Below are positions 48,286 through 59,859 of a stretch of 64,000 nucleotides of DNA, in pieces. Under the pieces are notes generated by a model. It did not search any database, was not told where the DNA came from, and worked only from the letters and a program-made list of their open reading frames with translations. The position numbers and the translations under genes were made by a program. How positions within the stretch are numbered: the stretch's first letter is position 1; every line of letters begins with the position of its first letter. This stretch comes from Cocos nucifera (Eukaryota > Streptophyta > Magnoliopsida > Arecales > Arecaceae), in the NCBI GenBank assembly GCA_006176705.1, contig QRFJ01000487.1, positions 372,001 through 436,000 on the forward strand. The letters are read 5' to 3'.

Positions 48286-49805
48286 TATTGTCCAAGGATG
48301 GCTATCCAAGAGGGAGGATGAATTGAATATTTTAAATTTTAAACTTAAGATGTGAGTAAGTTGATCTATTTAAGTGCCAAATTAAATAAGCTATGCAATG
48401 TGCGGTGAATAAAAGTAATGAAACAAAAGCATATAATCATAAATACAATCATTTTATAGTGGTTCCGTGCCAAACTCAGCACCTACATTCACTCTTCAAG
48501 TATATCCCTTGGGAATTCAACTATAATTCTCAACAAGAATTACAGTTCGATTATTTTTTAGGCTCATAATCAAATTCAGTTGATTTTTTCTGGCTCACCA
48601 AACAAAATCGTACATGATTATTTCCAGGGCTCATAGTCAACCCAATTATTATTTTTTGGATCACCAACCAAAATCTCATAAATGATTATTTTTTTCAGGA
48701 TAACAATCAATTTTGATTGATTTTTACTTTGAATTACCAATCAAACCACTATAATCATCCAACTCAAGGCTTGGATCAACCCAATTTTCTCATCCCAAGA
48801 AACTTGAAATAAATATGAAAAATATAATGAATAAAAAAAAAAAAAAAAACAAACAAACTCTTTGAAGCTTAAGAGAAGAAATTCTAGAAGCTTAGCTTGT
48901 TGGCTTGATTTCTTCTCTTTGAATGCTTGAGAAAAATAGTAGATGATCTTCTATAGCAATGGCCTAGATTTTCTTAAAGTGAGGATGTTAGAAGAACAAA
49001 GGAATATCTGAGAATTACTCCTTCTCTTTTCTTTTTTGCTCACTTCTTTGGATTTCTCAAAGAATGCACAATAATCTCTCCAAAAACTATTTTTTAATGC
49101 TTCTAGTATTTTCTTATATATTCCAGAGATTTCTTACTATTACAAGTCACTAACATAAGCTTCTGAAAGTAATCTAGCCATTGGAGAAGAGAAAATAGTC
49201 ATTGGAAAGCTTGTGGGACGAAAAAGCTATAGTTCTGAAAACTAACTGTTACAGGCACTGGGCGGGCTCATTTTCAGACTGGGTCGGCTCAGTCTCACTG
49301 GGTCGACTCAGTTTATAGCTGGATCGGCTTAGTCTCCTAAATTTTGATAGCTGGATCGGCTTAGTCTCCTGAATTTTGAAAAACTAGCTTTCTGCACTTT
49401 CTATCTTTTGCTTTCACTGAGACTAGGTCGGCTCAGTCTCATACTAGATCGGCCCAGTTTGCATGCCAAGCATGTCGAGCAGCCCATTTCAAAAGAGGAT
49501 GATCCAAGGATTGTCCCTTGGATTGACCCTTTTTCTATAACTTGATTTTCTTCTAATTCATGCATCCAAAAATTATAGGACTACCTCCAAAAGATCAGAA
49601 ATCTTCTAAGCTTGTTCTTGAGACTTTTGAAATAGATTTTCTTCAACTTTGTAAAATTAAGATTTTATCTCTTATCACTTTTTCTTGATCTCCAACTTGA
49701 TAAAATTATAATTTTAACCTAAAAACCTGAAAAGACCTACATCCATTCTTGAAATACATAGTTAAATACTTAAACACTCAAAGTTTGACAATCATAGGAT
49801 CAACA
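48286..49805 (-). repeat. Copia-2b 5' LTR
   Basis: A 1520-bp LTR pairs with 42878-44348. Its U3 array (49258-49460) has an additional tandem copy of a 30-32 bp segment (GCTGGATCGGCTTAGTCTCC, twice, 49318-49380) that the other LTR lacks. Confidence 0.9.
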
Positions 49806-49810
49806 GTGCT
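49806..49810. repeat. Target site duplication GTGCT, right copy (Copia-2b)
   Basis: Perfect match to 42873-42877. Confidence 0.9.
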
Positions 49811-50644
49811 CCAAGGTACTGGGGCATAGTGATTATTTTTGGATATGATCTGATCATGTCTTGATGAGAAAAAAGAAGCGAATAAGGTCTTCTCTTAGGA
49901 TTTCTTTGAGAATCCTTTTTTTTATATTTTTATGAGATTTTTCTATGAGAAAAAATAGATAATCTTAGAATCGAAAACATGAAAAAAAATCTAGAGGAGA
50001 AGGTCTCCTCTTGTCCTAACATAGAGATGTTTTCAAGACATCAATCGTTGATGTCCTGAAAGAGAAGATCTATCTTCTCTTAGGATGTTTTTTCTTATTT
50101 TTATTCTCTAATTTTTAGAAAATCCAAGAATTGGATTTCTTTCTTATTCCTCCTCTTATTCTTTGACTCTTGAAGTATCCAAGAGATCCAAAAAATATTT
50201 TTTTAGATTAACCATCAGGAGAATCCATGAGAAGCTAGTACTTCGAGCGAATCTTCATTCGATGACTCCAATTTATGTTGTAGCCTCGTGTGAACTTTCT
50301 ATAGAGGTCAGATGCGTATGCGGCTCTAAAGATAACAATAAAATTCAACTATGGAGTTCTCGACCCATGCGAAAGTAAGAGATTTGATCTCTTCTCTCAT
50401 CTAGATGTGATCTAGGATTTAAATCTAAAATCGTTCTAGATCTAGGGTATTGATTTGATCAATACCAAATCATTTACTTTTAGATTTAAAAATGCATTAT
50501 GACACGCTATAGATCTTGGATGTAAGGTTTAGTAATTAGATTACATACTTTTGTAGATTAAATAGTATAATCTACATCTTCTACTGCATTTAATCTCAAA
50601 AAATATTTTAAAATTCAAATATGAAAACCTGCATATTTTCCATC
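49811..50644 (+). repeat. Copia-4 3' LTR, second part
   Basis: It aligns with 24512-24684 and then 35390-36056, which shows the site where Copia-3 inserted as uninterrupted sequence near 49970-49985. It ends TTTTCCATC, where the final A of CA seems lost. An open frame at 50163-50378 is LTR sequence. Confidence 0.88.
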
Positions 50645-50649
50645 GTAAG
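50645..50649. repeat. Target site duplication GTAAG, right copy (Copia-4)
   Basis: Matches 22489-22493; Copia-5 LTR continues after it. Confidence 0.88.
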
Positions 50650-51869
50650 ATGTAGAAGTACATCATCATCAAATAGTGACTTACTTGTTGGGCTCTCTGC
50701 TATTAAGAAATGCTCGCGAAGGATATGGGCATAAGTTTCTCTTAAATCTAGGATCACCACGGTGACTTGCAAGCAACTCATAGTATTTTGGTATTGAACT
50801 ATCTGTATTTTTAATACAATAATAAAAGATTTATGGATACAGTCAAGTACTTACAAAGTCGGTACATAAATCAAGATGAGATTGATCCCTCTACATTATA
50901 GGAGGTAATGCTTCACTATATTTCAATCTAGTAAAATCTTGGCCAAGATAATCCAAATGATTATCACAAGATTTGAGAAAGGTTGAAATATAATATGCAT
51001 CATTGTTCTAGGGTTGATAGTTAAACCTCAGATCATCCTGAGCAATAAAGGTCAAAGGGGTGAATTATGCAATCACTATATGCCAAGATTCTTGAATATT
51101 GCTTTGCAATCATTCAACCTATCTGGACGTCGGATATCATTGCTAGATAGTCACTTCAATTAGTATAGAAATTAGTTTCTATACTACCAGCTTAATGTTC
51201 AAACCTATAAAGTCACGCACATAAGTCATGCAATGTAGAAAATAATTGACCTAGCATCTATATATTCAATTTGGAAGTGATTAACTTGATTGAACAAATA
51301 GATTTACATAATTAAGAATCAAGTTAATAGTCATACGGAGTTAAATGCTAACTATGCCTAGCTAGCACTGGCCATGAGATTCAAGATTAATTTCAGGAAT
51401 GAGTTTGACCTAAAATGATCTAAGGGTTGATGAGAGATGTATTTCAAGTCATGATTATTTTAGAACAAATCTAAATTAATAAGGCTTGGTTTAATTAAAG
51501 ATAATTGATCAATTATCCAAATTATACTTGGATCTAAAATCCTAATTAGATTAGGGTTAGACAGTCTATTTGAATTGAGTGTGAATTAGGTTCGAAGCAT
51601 ATTCAAATTGGATCCAATTTTGATCAAATTTGATTTGGTCAAATATTGCCTTTGACCACTAAGATTCTCTCTCATATATGGCCAACCAAGAGGGCATTGG
51701 GTCTAGATTTATCAAGCCATGAGCCTTGGTTTAGGTGGCACAAAGGCACGAAGGTTGGCACCAACTACATCTCCTAATAAGATTAGGAGATCACCTTAGG
51801 TGTCCTACTTGGAAGAGAATTTGACTAGTCAAAGTAGTTATGATTGAAATTCTTATTTGATGGGGATTC
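50650..51869 (+). repeat. Copia-5 5' LTR, second part
   Basis: It continues the 22189-22493 piece. Words such as ACGGTGACTTGCAAGCAACTC, CTATTTCAAT-like and CGTCGGATATCATTGCTAGA match Copia-3 and -4 LTRs in order. H3 falls on the junction (50649-50664). It ends with GATTC, the Copia-6 target site. Confidence 0.85.
51865..51869. repeat. Target site duplication GATTC, left copy (Copia-6)
   Basis: GATTC is found at both ends of Copia-6 (also 62155-62159). Confidence 0.88.
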
Positions 51870-54151
51870 TGAAGGAAAACCTAGTTTTTCTACCGTAGGA
51901 TCAATCTGATCTGATCTAATCTAAAATAGAATTTAAAAAAAAAAATTAATGATCCAATTAGATCTAAGAGCACTTAGATCTAATTGGAATGATCTAATAG
52001 CCAAAGTAAAAATAAAAATAAAATCTAGAAACATCTAATATTATCTTATTGGGTAAATTGTTTATCCTACCGATGATCTGATAAAGTTTGAGATTCTGAC
52101 TTGAGCTGCGCACATGCTCGGCCTCTACCAAAGTCTACTTGAATCAGATCTTGAAGTCCTCTCCTTTTAGATTTGATCTTAGAAGATTAGATCTAAAAAC
52201 TTCAAGTGTACCTTCAAAAATGATCTCTGATAGCAGCACGTCTGTTACACGAACTAAAACTGCTTCGCCTAATCTTTGCACCTGCAGGACCTTGAGCTTT
52301 CCTTGTTGTTCCTCCCAACTCCTTGGGCATGGAGAAGAGGGAGAAGATTAGAGAGAGGGGGTGTGGAGATGGAGAATGGGACAAGGCTTTGCCATGGATT
52401 AATTGCAATACAAAAAAACAAAGGCGCAACACATCTATTTATAGACTAGTTGCAACCCTAGAGTCCTAGAGCTTTAAGCAACCGATTTGCTTAAAGCAGA
52501 AGAACTCCTATCTAAAATCCCATGCCAAACACCAGATTTCTATTTGGTTTTGTTGCCCAAAAATCCCCTAAAAATGTCACCAATAATGGATAAGGAAAAT
52601 AGGATAGATGCAGGGTTTATCTTCCTAGAGTTTGATCCAAATCAAACTCTTTGACCCAGTCAAAACCAATTTGAATAGGGGTCTCCACTTTTATCCTTAT
52701 GGGGCACACAGCCAAAGGGGGCGTGCGCCCTTCCCTTCCTCATGAAATACCTAGGGTCATGCACCCCTAGAAATTCTCCAAGGGGCGCATGCCCCTCTCC
52801 TTTCTTTCCTGCAATGAATGGGTCAAACTACCCCTTATCCTGACGTCCCTTGTATGGATTTAGGACAAGTCCTGAACTCTTTAGGGCAAGCCTTAATCTG
52901 ACTAGGACAAGACCCAATCATACCAGGATAAACCCATACAAGATTTTTGGATGAGCTAAATCCAATTTGACTTAGTCAAAACAAATAAGAAAGTCAACAG
53001 AAAGAGAAAGTTAGGCTCAATCATGTGCTAGCACTATTTTCTTGAATCTGATTGGATCAAATCAAAATCAATCAAACTAGTAATTGATGACATCCAGATC
53101 CAAATTCTTGTTTATGTGATTCAATTAAATTCAGTTCTGTATGATAATGAGATATGTCATGATCTCTATCATCGATATCATTGAAATACCTTTTGATGGA
53201 CTAGAACTCTTCTGATTCACCCAATTAGAATCATCGATCATCAAGATAATTCTAATTAATCCCAAAATTCACCAGTGATACCTAGAAGTATATGGTGACA
53301 ATCTATCATAATCGAATGCGAACCTTTTGGTACAGTTACTTGTATGATTGGATTCTTCTATCATGAGCCCCGACAAGATTAAGGTCAAGATGAACTCGTC
53401 AGACCTAATTCCATCATATGAATAAATCTTTCAATTCGAGTCCGATGTGAAAATCTAATAGAAAATTCTTTACTATTATTTCATAGTGCTATGGCCATAG
53501 ACTTAAGAACTCGATCTCATGATCATCATAGGACTGCTCCTTCTCTATCAAGGTTGATAGATCTCCTATTGGTACGATCCAATTCCTACAATGAATATGC
53601 TATAACCAACATACATCTCAGGATTTCAAATGACTAGAAGACTAAGTTATGGTATAGTCAAACTATAACACACTTAAGATGAACTGTTGATGCATCTCAG
53701 ATCAAAGAATCAAACACAACTGTAGCATCGAGCTAGTCATCGATGAGAAGATAGACTTTCTTATGACTACTCAAGGTGGTCATGCTTAGTGCCCTTATTC
53801 TCAATAAGTTCCTATACTCTCACTCCGATGTCTCCATACCATGAACTTAAGACATTAATCCTAAGAAAGCGATTGTACGTCAATCTTTCGAATCGATCAC
53901 CATCCTCATAATTATCCTATGATCGAAAGCAGTTTATAAGTTAATTATGATAAATCATGTCTTAATTTTTCAGCTCTTGAAAATATGTATTATCATGCCC
54001 GTTAAATCAAAGAATGTATCACGGACACTTTAAATATAGAATGTGATAGTAAATACCCCTTTTATTAATTTTAGTCAAAATTATAAAAATGCTCTTAAAA
54101 AGTATTTTACAAAGTCTCGGCCAATTTGGCTTCTAGGGCTCACATCTAACA
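51870..54151 (-). repeat. Copia-6 3' LTR
   Basis: On the minus strand it starts TGTTAGATGTG and ends TTCCTTCA. It pairs with 59860-62154. Open frames at 52139-52351 and 52214-52432 fall in a promoter-like CT-rich part and are not called. Confidence 0.9.
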
Positions 54152-54165
54152 AACTCCCACTTGAC

Positions 54166-54711
54166 CTAAACCCAATTAGCTACAAATCTGAGTCCCATCT
54201 TCTCAAGATGGGTTTTGATCTTTTGCTGGCTCAATGGCTTCATCAGTGAGTCGACCACATTGTCTGCAGTGTTGACTCTCTTGACCTCGATGAGGTGATC
54301 GCGGATTAGGTGATACCGCCACTCCATGTGCTTAGACTTCTGGTGAGACCTTGGCTCCTTAGTTAGGGCAATGGCACCATTATTGTTACAGTATAGAGGG
54401 ACGGCATTTGATGGCATCACTTCGAGCTCTGCAGTGAACTTCTTGAACTAGAATGCTTCTCTTGTAGCTTTCGAGGCAGCGATATATTCTGCTTTCATGG
54501 TAGAGTCTGCTATCATCGTCTGCTTGAAACTCTTCTAGCTTACAGCATCATCATTGTATAAGAACAGACTATCAGATGTCGACTTTCGATCATCTATGTC
54601 AGACATAAAGTTTGAGTTTGTATACCCCTAGACCTGGAGTTCTCCATTACCAAAGATCTAAAACATATCTTTAGTCTTTTTTAAGTACTTAAGGATACAC
54701 TTCACAGAAGT
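54166..54711 (-). pseudogene. Copia-6 RNase H
   Basis: An open piece at 54166-54420 carries PLYCNNNGAIALTKEPRSHQ (third acidic position changed to Asn) and the C-terminal end. Upstream on the minus strand, DSTMKAEYIAASKATREAF (catalytic Glu region with Glu-Ala-Glu read as Lys-Ala-Glu) and DIDDRKSTS words follow. It is separated from the LTR by the purine tract GGGAGTT. Confidence 0.85.
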
Positions 54712-55660
54712 TCAGTGCTCTTCGTCTGGATTCGACTGATACCTACTTGTGACATACAGCATGGCGATATCAGATCGTGCACATAGCATGGCATACATGA
54801 GGCTCTCTATTACTAAAGTATAAGGAATCTTGCTCAAGCGTTCAATCTCTTCAGGTGTGTTGGAGCACATCTTTTTGAAGAGATGAATGCCATGTCTGAA
54901 GGGTACTGGTCCCCTCTTGAAATTTTTTATTCTAAATCTCCTCAGCACCTCCTCTATGTACATCTTCTATGAGAGCCCCAGTATCCTCTTTGGTCTATTT
55001 CTATAGATCTTAATCTCCAAAATAAAGGACGCTTCTCCTAGGTCTTTCATAGAAAACTCTTTCGGTAACCACACTTTGACCAAGGTTAATATGGAAATGT
55101 CATTCTCAATTAGGAGGATATCATCCACGTAGAATATGAGGAAGACAACAGTGCTTCTACTGATCTTTTTGAATATACATGGCACCTTCTCATTTTTAAT
55201 AAAATTAAATAATTTGATCACATCATTAAAATGAGCATTCCAACTTTGAGATACTTGCTTTAATCCATATATGGACCTTTTGCAACTTGCAGGCATTATG
55301 ATCACTATCACCAAATGTGAAATCAAGGGACTGTTTTATATAGATATCTTCCTTAAGATATTCATTTAAGAACGTTGTTTTCACGTCCATCTATCATATT
55401 TCATAATAGAAATAGGCTACAATTGCAAGCAACATGCGGATGGATTTAAGCATGGCTACTGGCAAGAAGGTATCTTGATAGTCAATACCTTTATGCTGAC
55501 TATATCTTTTCACCACTAGCCTAGCCTTGATGTCTCCATATTCCCATCTGTATCTATTTTTTTCTTGAAGATCCATTTACACCCAATAGGTACTATACCT
55601 TCAGGTAGATCTACCAAGGTCTAGCCTTGGTTCAAGCTCATTAAGTCAATCTCTGACTTC
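54712..55660 (-). pseudogene. Copia-6 reverse transcriptase
   Basis: Three open pieces (54712-54963, 54967-55326, 55394-55576) carry, in order, KARLVVKRYSQHKGIDYQDTF, SIYGLKQVSQSWN, FLIFYVDDILLIEND (Asp pair intact), SMKDLGEASFIL and LMYAMLCARSDIA. The DVKTAFLN region lies at about 55365-55390 near a stop. A single stop separates the first two pieces. Confidence 0.9.
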
Positions 55661-56150
55661 ATTGCCTCTAGTCATTTCTCAAAGTTGATATCTGATATCA
55701 TTTTATCATAGATTTTGGGATCATCACCATGAACCTCAATTTTTATGAGAAATATTTTTTCTAGATCCTCTAAAATAGTACATAAGTACCGCTCACGAGG
55801 ATGAGAAATCCTATTTGACCTATGAGGTGGAGGAGGTAGTGCATAGATCGGCTCAGACTGACTTGATTCCACAGGTTTCTTGGCTTATTAGTCTTCAAAG
55901 ATTTTCTCCTCGAGCCTGATCTATCTTTCGATGCCACTATCTTGAATAAACTATTTTTCAAGAAAAATGGCTTGTCAACTCACAATCATATTATGATCTT
56001 CCGAAAGATAGAAGTAATATTCTAACGACTCTTTAGGATATCCTATAAATCTAGCTCTAAGAAATCTAGACTCTAACTTGTCTGTCTGCTATCTCTTAAC
56101 ATAAGCCAGGCAACCCCAAATCCTGAGATGACTCAGACTTGATTTCTTAC
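55661..56150 (-). pseudogene. Copia-6 integrase C-terminal linker
   Basis: The region between integrase core and RT carries a PPPPHRSNRISHPRERY segment (55780-55850), as in copia elements where a proline-rich R-S-x-R-x-S/P word precedes RT. Overlapping frames in 55672-55961 show a frameshift here. Confidence 0.7.
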
Positions 56151-56860
56151 CATGCTATATCTCATACGGTGTGGTACGAATGATTTTAGATAAAATTCTA
56201 TTTAATAAATTAATGGCTGTCATTAAACTATATCCCCAAAGAAACTCAGGAAGGTCTGTGAAGCTCATCATGGATCAGACCATATCTAATGGGATTCGAT
56301 TTCTCCATTCTGAAATATCATTAAGTTTAGGCATTTTAGATGGAGTCCATTGTGAGACTATATCATTTTTCTTGAGATAGTCTAAAAATTATCAACTAAG
56401 ATATTCACCTCCTCAATCTGATCGAAGAACCTTAATGGGCTTTTCGATTTATTTTTCCACTTCATGTATGAATTCTTTGAACTTTTCAAAGGCTTCAGAC
56501 TTGTGTCGCATCAGGTTCACATACCCATACCGAGATAGATCATCGATAAAAATGATGAAGTAGAAAAAATTACCTCTGATCAGTACATCAAATGGGCAGC
56601 ACACATCTATATGTACCAGGACAAGAAGGTCCATGGCCCTTTTTTCATATCCTAAAAAAGAAAGCTTGGTCATTTTGTCTTGAAGACATGATTCATAAAT
56701 TGGATATGACTCGAAAGTTGGATCCACTAGTCTGGATTTTTTCAATTCATTAATCCTATCTTCAGCTATATGACCTAGCCTAAAGTGCCATGAATACCTT
56801 TCGTTAATACTATTTCTAGGTCATTTTGATCCTATGGCATTCACATTTAGCTCGATATTG
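56151..56860 (-). pseudogene. Copia-6 integrase core
   Basis: An open piece at 56449-56745 has the YESCLQDKMTK segment (last zinc ligand), HIDVCCPF (first catalytic Asp), FIDDLSRYGYVNLM and the K/E-rich helix. LRSD-stop-GGEY follows near 56425-56400 and then the third catalytic region. A TGA at the expected Arg codon breaks it. Confidence 0.85.
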
Positions 56861-57320
56861 AAAACAGAAATATCTACATGTAATTGATAAAGATCGTTAA
56901 TTAAGAAACCACTCATAATTTTATTTATTTAATAAAAAATTCTACAGTGATCCTTAAAGAAACTAATTGTATAGTTGTCTTATGCTAAACATGAAATGGA
57001 AATCAAATTCCTACTTACAGCAGGCACAAAGTAACAATCTCTAAGAACTAAAACTAATCCAGACGATAGTCGAAGAGCGTAGGTTTTCATGGCCACAATA
57101 GCAACTCTTACTCCATTTTCGATGCATAGGATCATCTCACCATCCCTTAGCCTCCTACTCTCCTCAAGATCCTGCATAGAAACGTATAAATGAGCACTAA
57201 AATCAGAATCAAGCATTCAACTAGATGTAGAAAAAATTGTAAGATTAGTTACAATGATGAGCATACTTTCAGGACCTGCCTCCTTCTTGTTCTTTTGGCT
57301 GGCAGGTACGAAGGGCAGTT
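56861..57320 (-). pseudogene. Copia-6 protease
   Basis: An open piece at 56980-57216 starts LDSDFSAHLYVSMQ. The catalytic triplet position reads D-S-D, where D-S-G/A is expected. LRDCYFVPAVSRNLISISCL at its end is typical of the protease end in this lineage. Confidence 0.8.
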
Positions 57321-58085
57321 CTATTTCTAATGGCCATCTATGTTGCAATGAAAATATTTTTCTTTGTTTGCGGTCTTCTTCTTTGGTTCTTTCTTATTTT
57401 TCTTCTTTTCCTCAACCTTCTGCTTCTTCGCAAACTTCTTTTTCTTACCAAAAGACATTCTTTTGGAGGAAGTTCGCTCTACAACAAGAATCAAGCCCTT
57501 TGAACCTTTCATAGTTTGCTCAATAGTGATCAGCATATTTATTAACTCAGCCATGGTGCATTGGAGCTTATTCATATGAAAGTTCATGATAAACTGGCCA
57601 TACGAATCAATCAAGGACTATAGGATAACATCAATCTAAATGTTTTTATCCATTATGACACCAAGCTTCTCAAGCTTTTTTAAGTTTTTGACCATCGTCA
57701 AGCAATAATCTTGGACCGATTATCCATCATGCATCTATGCTTTAAAAGTCTTATCGAGACTTGATAACGCAATGCGTGACTTTGTTCACCAAAAAACTCT
57801 TGCAAGTAAGCCAATATTTGATGAGTAGTCCTAATGTCTTCATGTTGGTGCTGCAACTCATCTAACATTAAGCCCAACATGTAGCACCTGATCTTGTTAT
57901 CATCATCAGACCACTTCTCATGAGATGCTCTTTGATCAGCGATCGGATGGACTAGTAGAGTGAGAATTTTCTGGTCCAACACATAAGATAGCTTTTCGAA
58001 ACTCAAAATAATTTTCAAATTTCGAAGCCAATCCTTATAATTGGATCTGATCAATCTATAGATATCTAGGATTCGGGCTAAGAGG
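57321..58085 (-). pseudogene. Copia-6 gag
   Basis: Open pieces are 57698-58054 (YKDWLRNLKIIL, KIRCYMLGLMLDELQHQ, UBN2-like) and 57327-57614 (HMNKLQCTMAELINML, K-rich stretch, then YFHCNIDGHWKRNC, a zinc knuckle whose first Cys is Tyr). A stop and frameshift separate them at 57620-57700. It would package RNA. Confidence 0.85.
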
Positions 58086-59845
58086 TTTGACGTAGATTTT
58101 TTCCTTTAGAGGGTCAAAGTTTCTAGCTAGACTTGTAATTTGACTTAACTAATTTATTTAAAAATTTTATTTTTAAATAAATTTAGGCTTCCACTATTTT
58201 CTCAGATTCCTACACTTGCTTAGCAGAGATGCAAAAGTCTCCATGATTATTGATTTCTAGTGGATGGTGCGGTCCCACCATGACTGACTCATCACCTCAC
58301 CTAATAGTTATTGGTGATGGGTTAGCCAATGAGTGGAACAACTCTTGTTCCAATGATTTCTTCTAAATCATGGTGCACCCAAACTTGGTCTCTAATTCAT
58401 GAATCTCACCGTATGCCTGGAATATTGACTCCACTCCTTAGTTAAGTCAGACCCACCATTTGCACATGACTGGATTCCTAATTGAGTCTCTCACCGTATC
58501 CAAATATTGAGCCCAACCCATCCTCCAGCCCATTTGTAGCATCCAATGCCTAATAGACATGGTTGCATCTTTTTCATGCAACTGAACCACTGTATTCCAG
58601 TCCGAGAATAATCAACCTCGAGGAAGGGCCCGCACATCTACAATAGGTGGAAGACCAATCAGACTTAATCTTTTCTTAGGGAAATATTTGATTTAGGTCT
58701 CATTAAACTAGACTTGTCATAGTCATAACGAATTATGACTAACCTAGTGGCATGGGTTAGCTCGGAAATTATTGAGACCACCTCAGATCAGAACTGGGTT
58801 GTCAACAGATATGGCCAGGTAAGTGAAGATCTGGTGGAAGGGAATATGCCATTAACTCGTACAAGAATATATTCAGATCGAGTAGCTTCCAATTAAAAAT
58901 CTAGTCGGTCGTATCTGCCAAACTTACCTTAGACACCAAATTATTGAACCAGAACCAATTGAGGTTAGCCTATAATCCAAGACTCTAACCTCTGAGCCTA
59001 ATTAGGTCTAAGTGGTCGACCATATGTAGTTGTGACTCGATCTTGACCCAGACTTAATCCTATTAGGCTAGGTCAATCTAAGCACTTGTTGATCCCATCT
59101 AACCAACTCTTGATTCGGTTTGATCAACCACTTGACGTAATTGAGCTACCCATACCCAAACTCATGTTTTATGAAGATGTCTTAGATGTGAAAGTTCATA
59201 ATTTTTAGATCTAATTAACTTCATAAACTTAATTCTTAATTAAGTCTAAGGGTTCGAAAATAAAACATGCAAAAAAAATTCTAGTATTTTAGGATCTAGA
59301 GATTTGAAGAAAAATAAGTTTTGATTTCTGATTAAAGACAAACGCGTAGCACCCCTACACGCCATAAGAGCATCCCATCGAATAGAAAGAGAGGGCCTTT
59401 AAACTCTTCTTACTCTTTTGATCGGACGGCCAAGAGGAATGCCTTAATCAAAAAAATAAAAACTACACTATAAAATAGTTTAATCTAACACATATATCTC
59501 ATATATGATTAAAGATCTAAACTATGCATGCTTTGCATATATCACATATATCAATTTAAAAAAATTTAATTATGTTTCAGATCTGATTATATTTGATGAA
59601 CATCTAAAAATTAAAATTTAAACAATCTCGTCATAAAACTTTTAATCTAGACTATTCATGACATAGATCTATCAAGACTAGCTAGTCTAGACATGCACAA
59701 TATATATCGTATATATAAAAATTTAAGATGCACCTACTAATTTCAGATCTAGTTATATCTCATGTAGCATATAAAATCTAAAATATTAGATCATAAAAAA
59801 AATAAAAAATTAGATCAAAAATTGATCTAAAGAATTGCAAACCTA
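58086..59845 (-). other. Copia-6 untranslated leader
   Basis: A 1.8-kb leader has no coding. Several blocks match the Copia-3 leader in reverse complement (segments around ACCCATGCCACTAGG and the GGTGGTCTCAAT area). No clear copy of the 27304-27370 motif was seen. Confidence 0.7.
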
Positions 59846-59857
59846 GCTTTGATATCA
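59846..59857 (-). promoter_or_regulatory. Primer binding site of Copia-6
   Basis: TGATATCAAAGC on the minus strand, one change from TGGTATCAAAGC, two bases after the LTR. Confidence 0.78.
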
Positions 59858-59859
59858 GT

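Larger units (their letters stand above)
42878..49805 (-). mobile_element. Copia-2b: gag-only SIRE-like element, minus strand
   Basis: A 6928-bp element has LTRs at 42878-44348 and 48286-49805, a primer site, a polypurine tract and a perfect target duplication. On the minus strand the interior has gag then non-coding filler, as in Copia-2a, with the same end of coding just before the protease active site. U3 repeat words differ from 2a (GACTGAGCCGACCCAGT), so it is a sister subfamily. Confidence 0.88.
22494..50644 (+). mobile_element. Copia-4: old Angela/BARE-like element with two elements inside its LTRs
   Basis: Its own parts are a 5' LTR (22494-24684 plus 35381-36056), an interior (36057-40840) and a 3' LTR (40841-42877 plus 49811-50644). 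Each LTR sums to about 2.87 kb after removing Copia-3 and Copia-2b. It is flanked by GTAAG on both sides. The interior has only ruined gag and pol with large deletions, so it is among the oldest or most decayed copies here. Confidence 0.88.
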
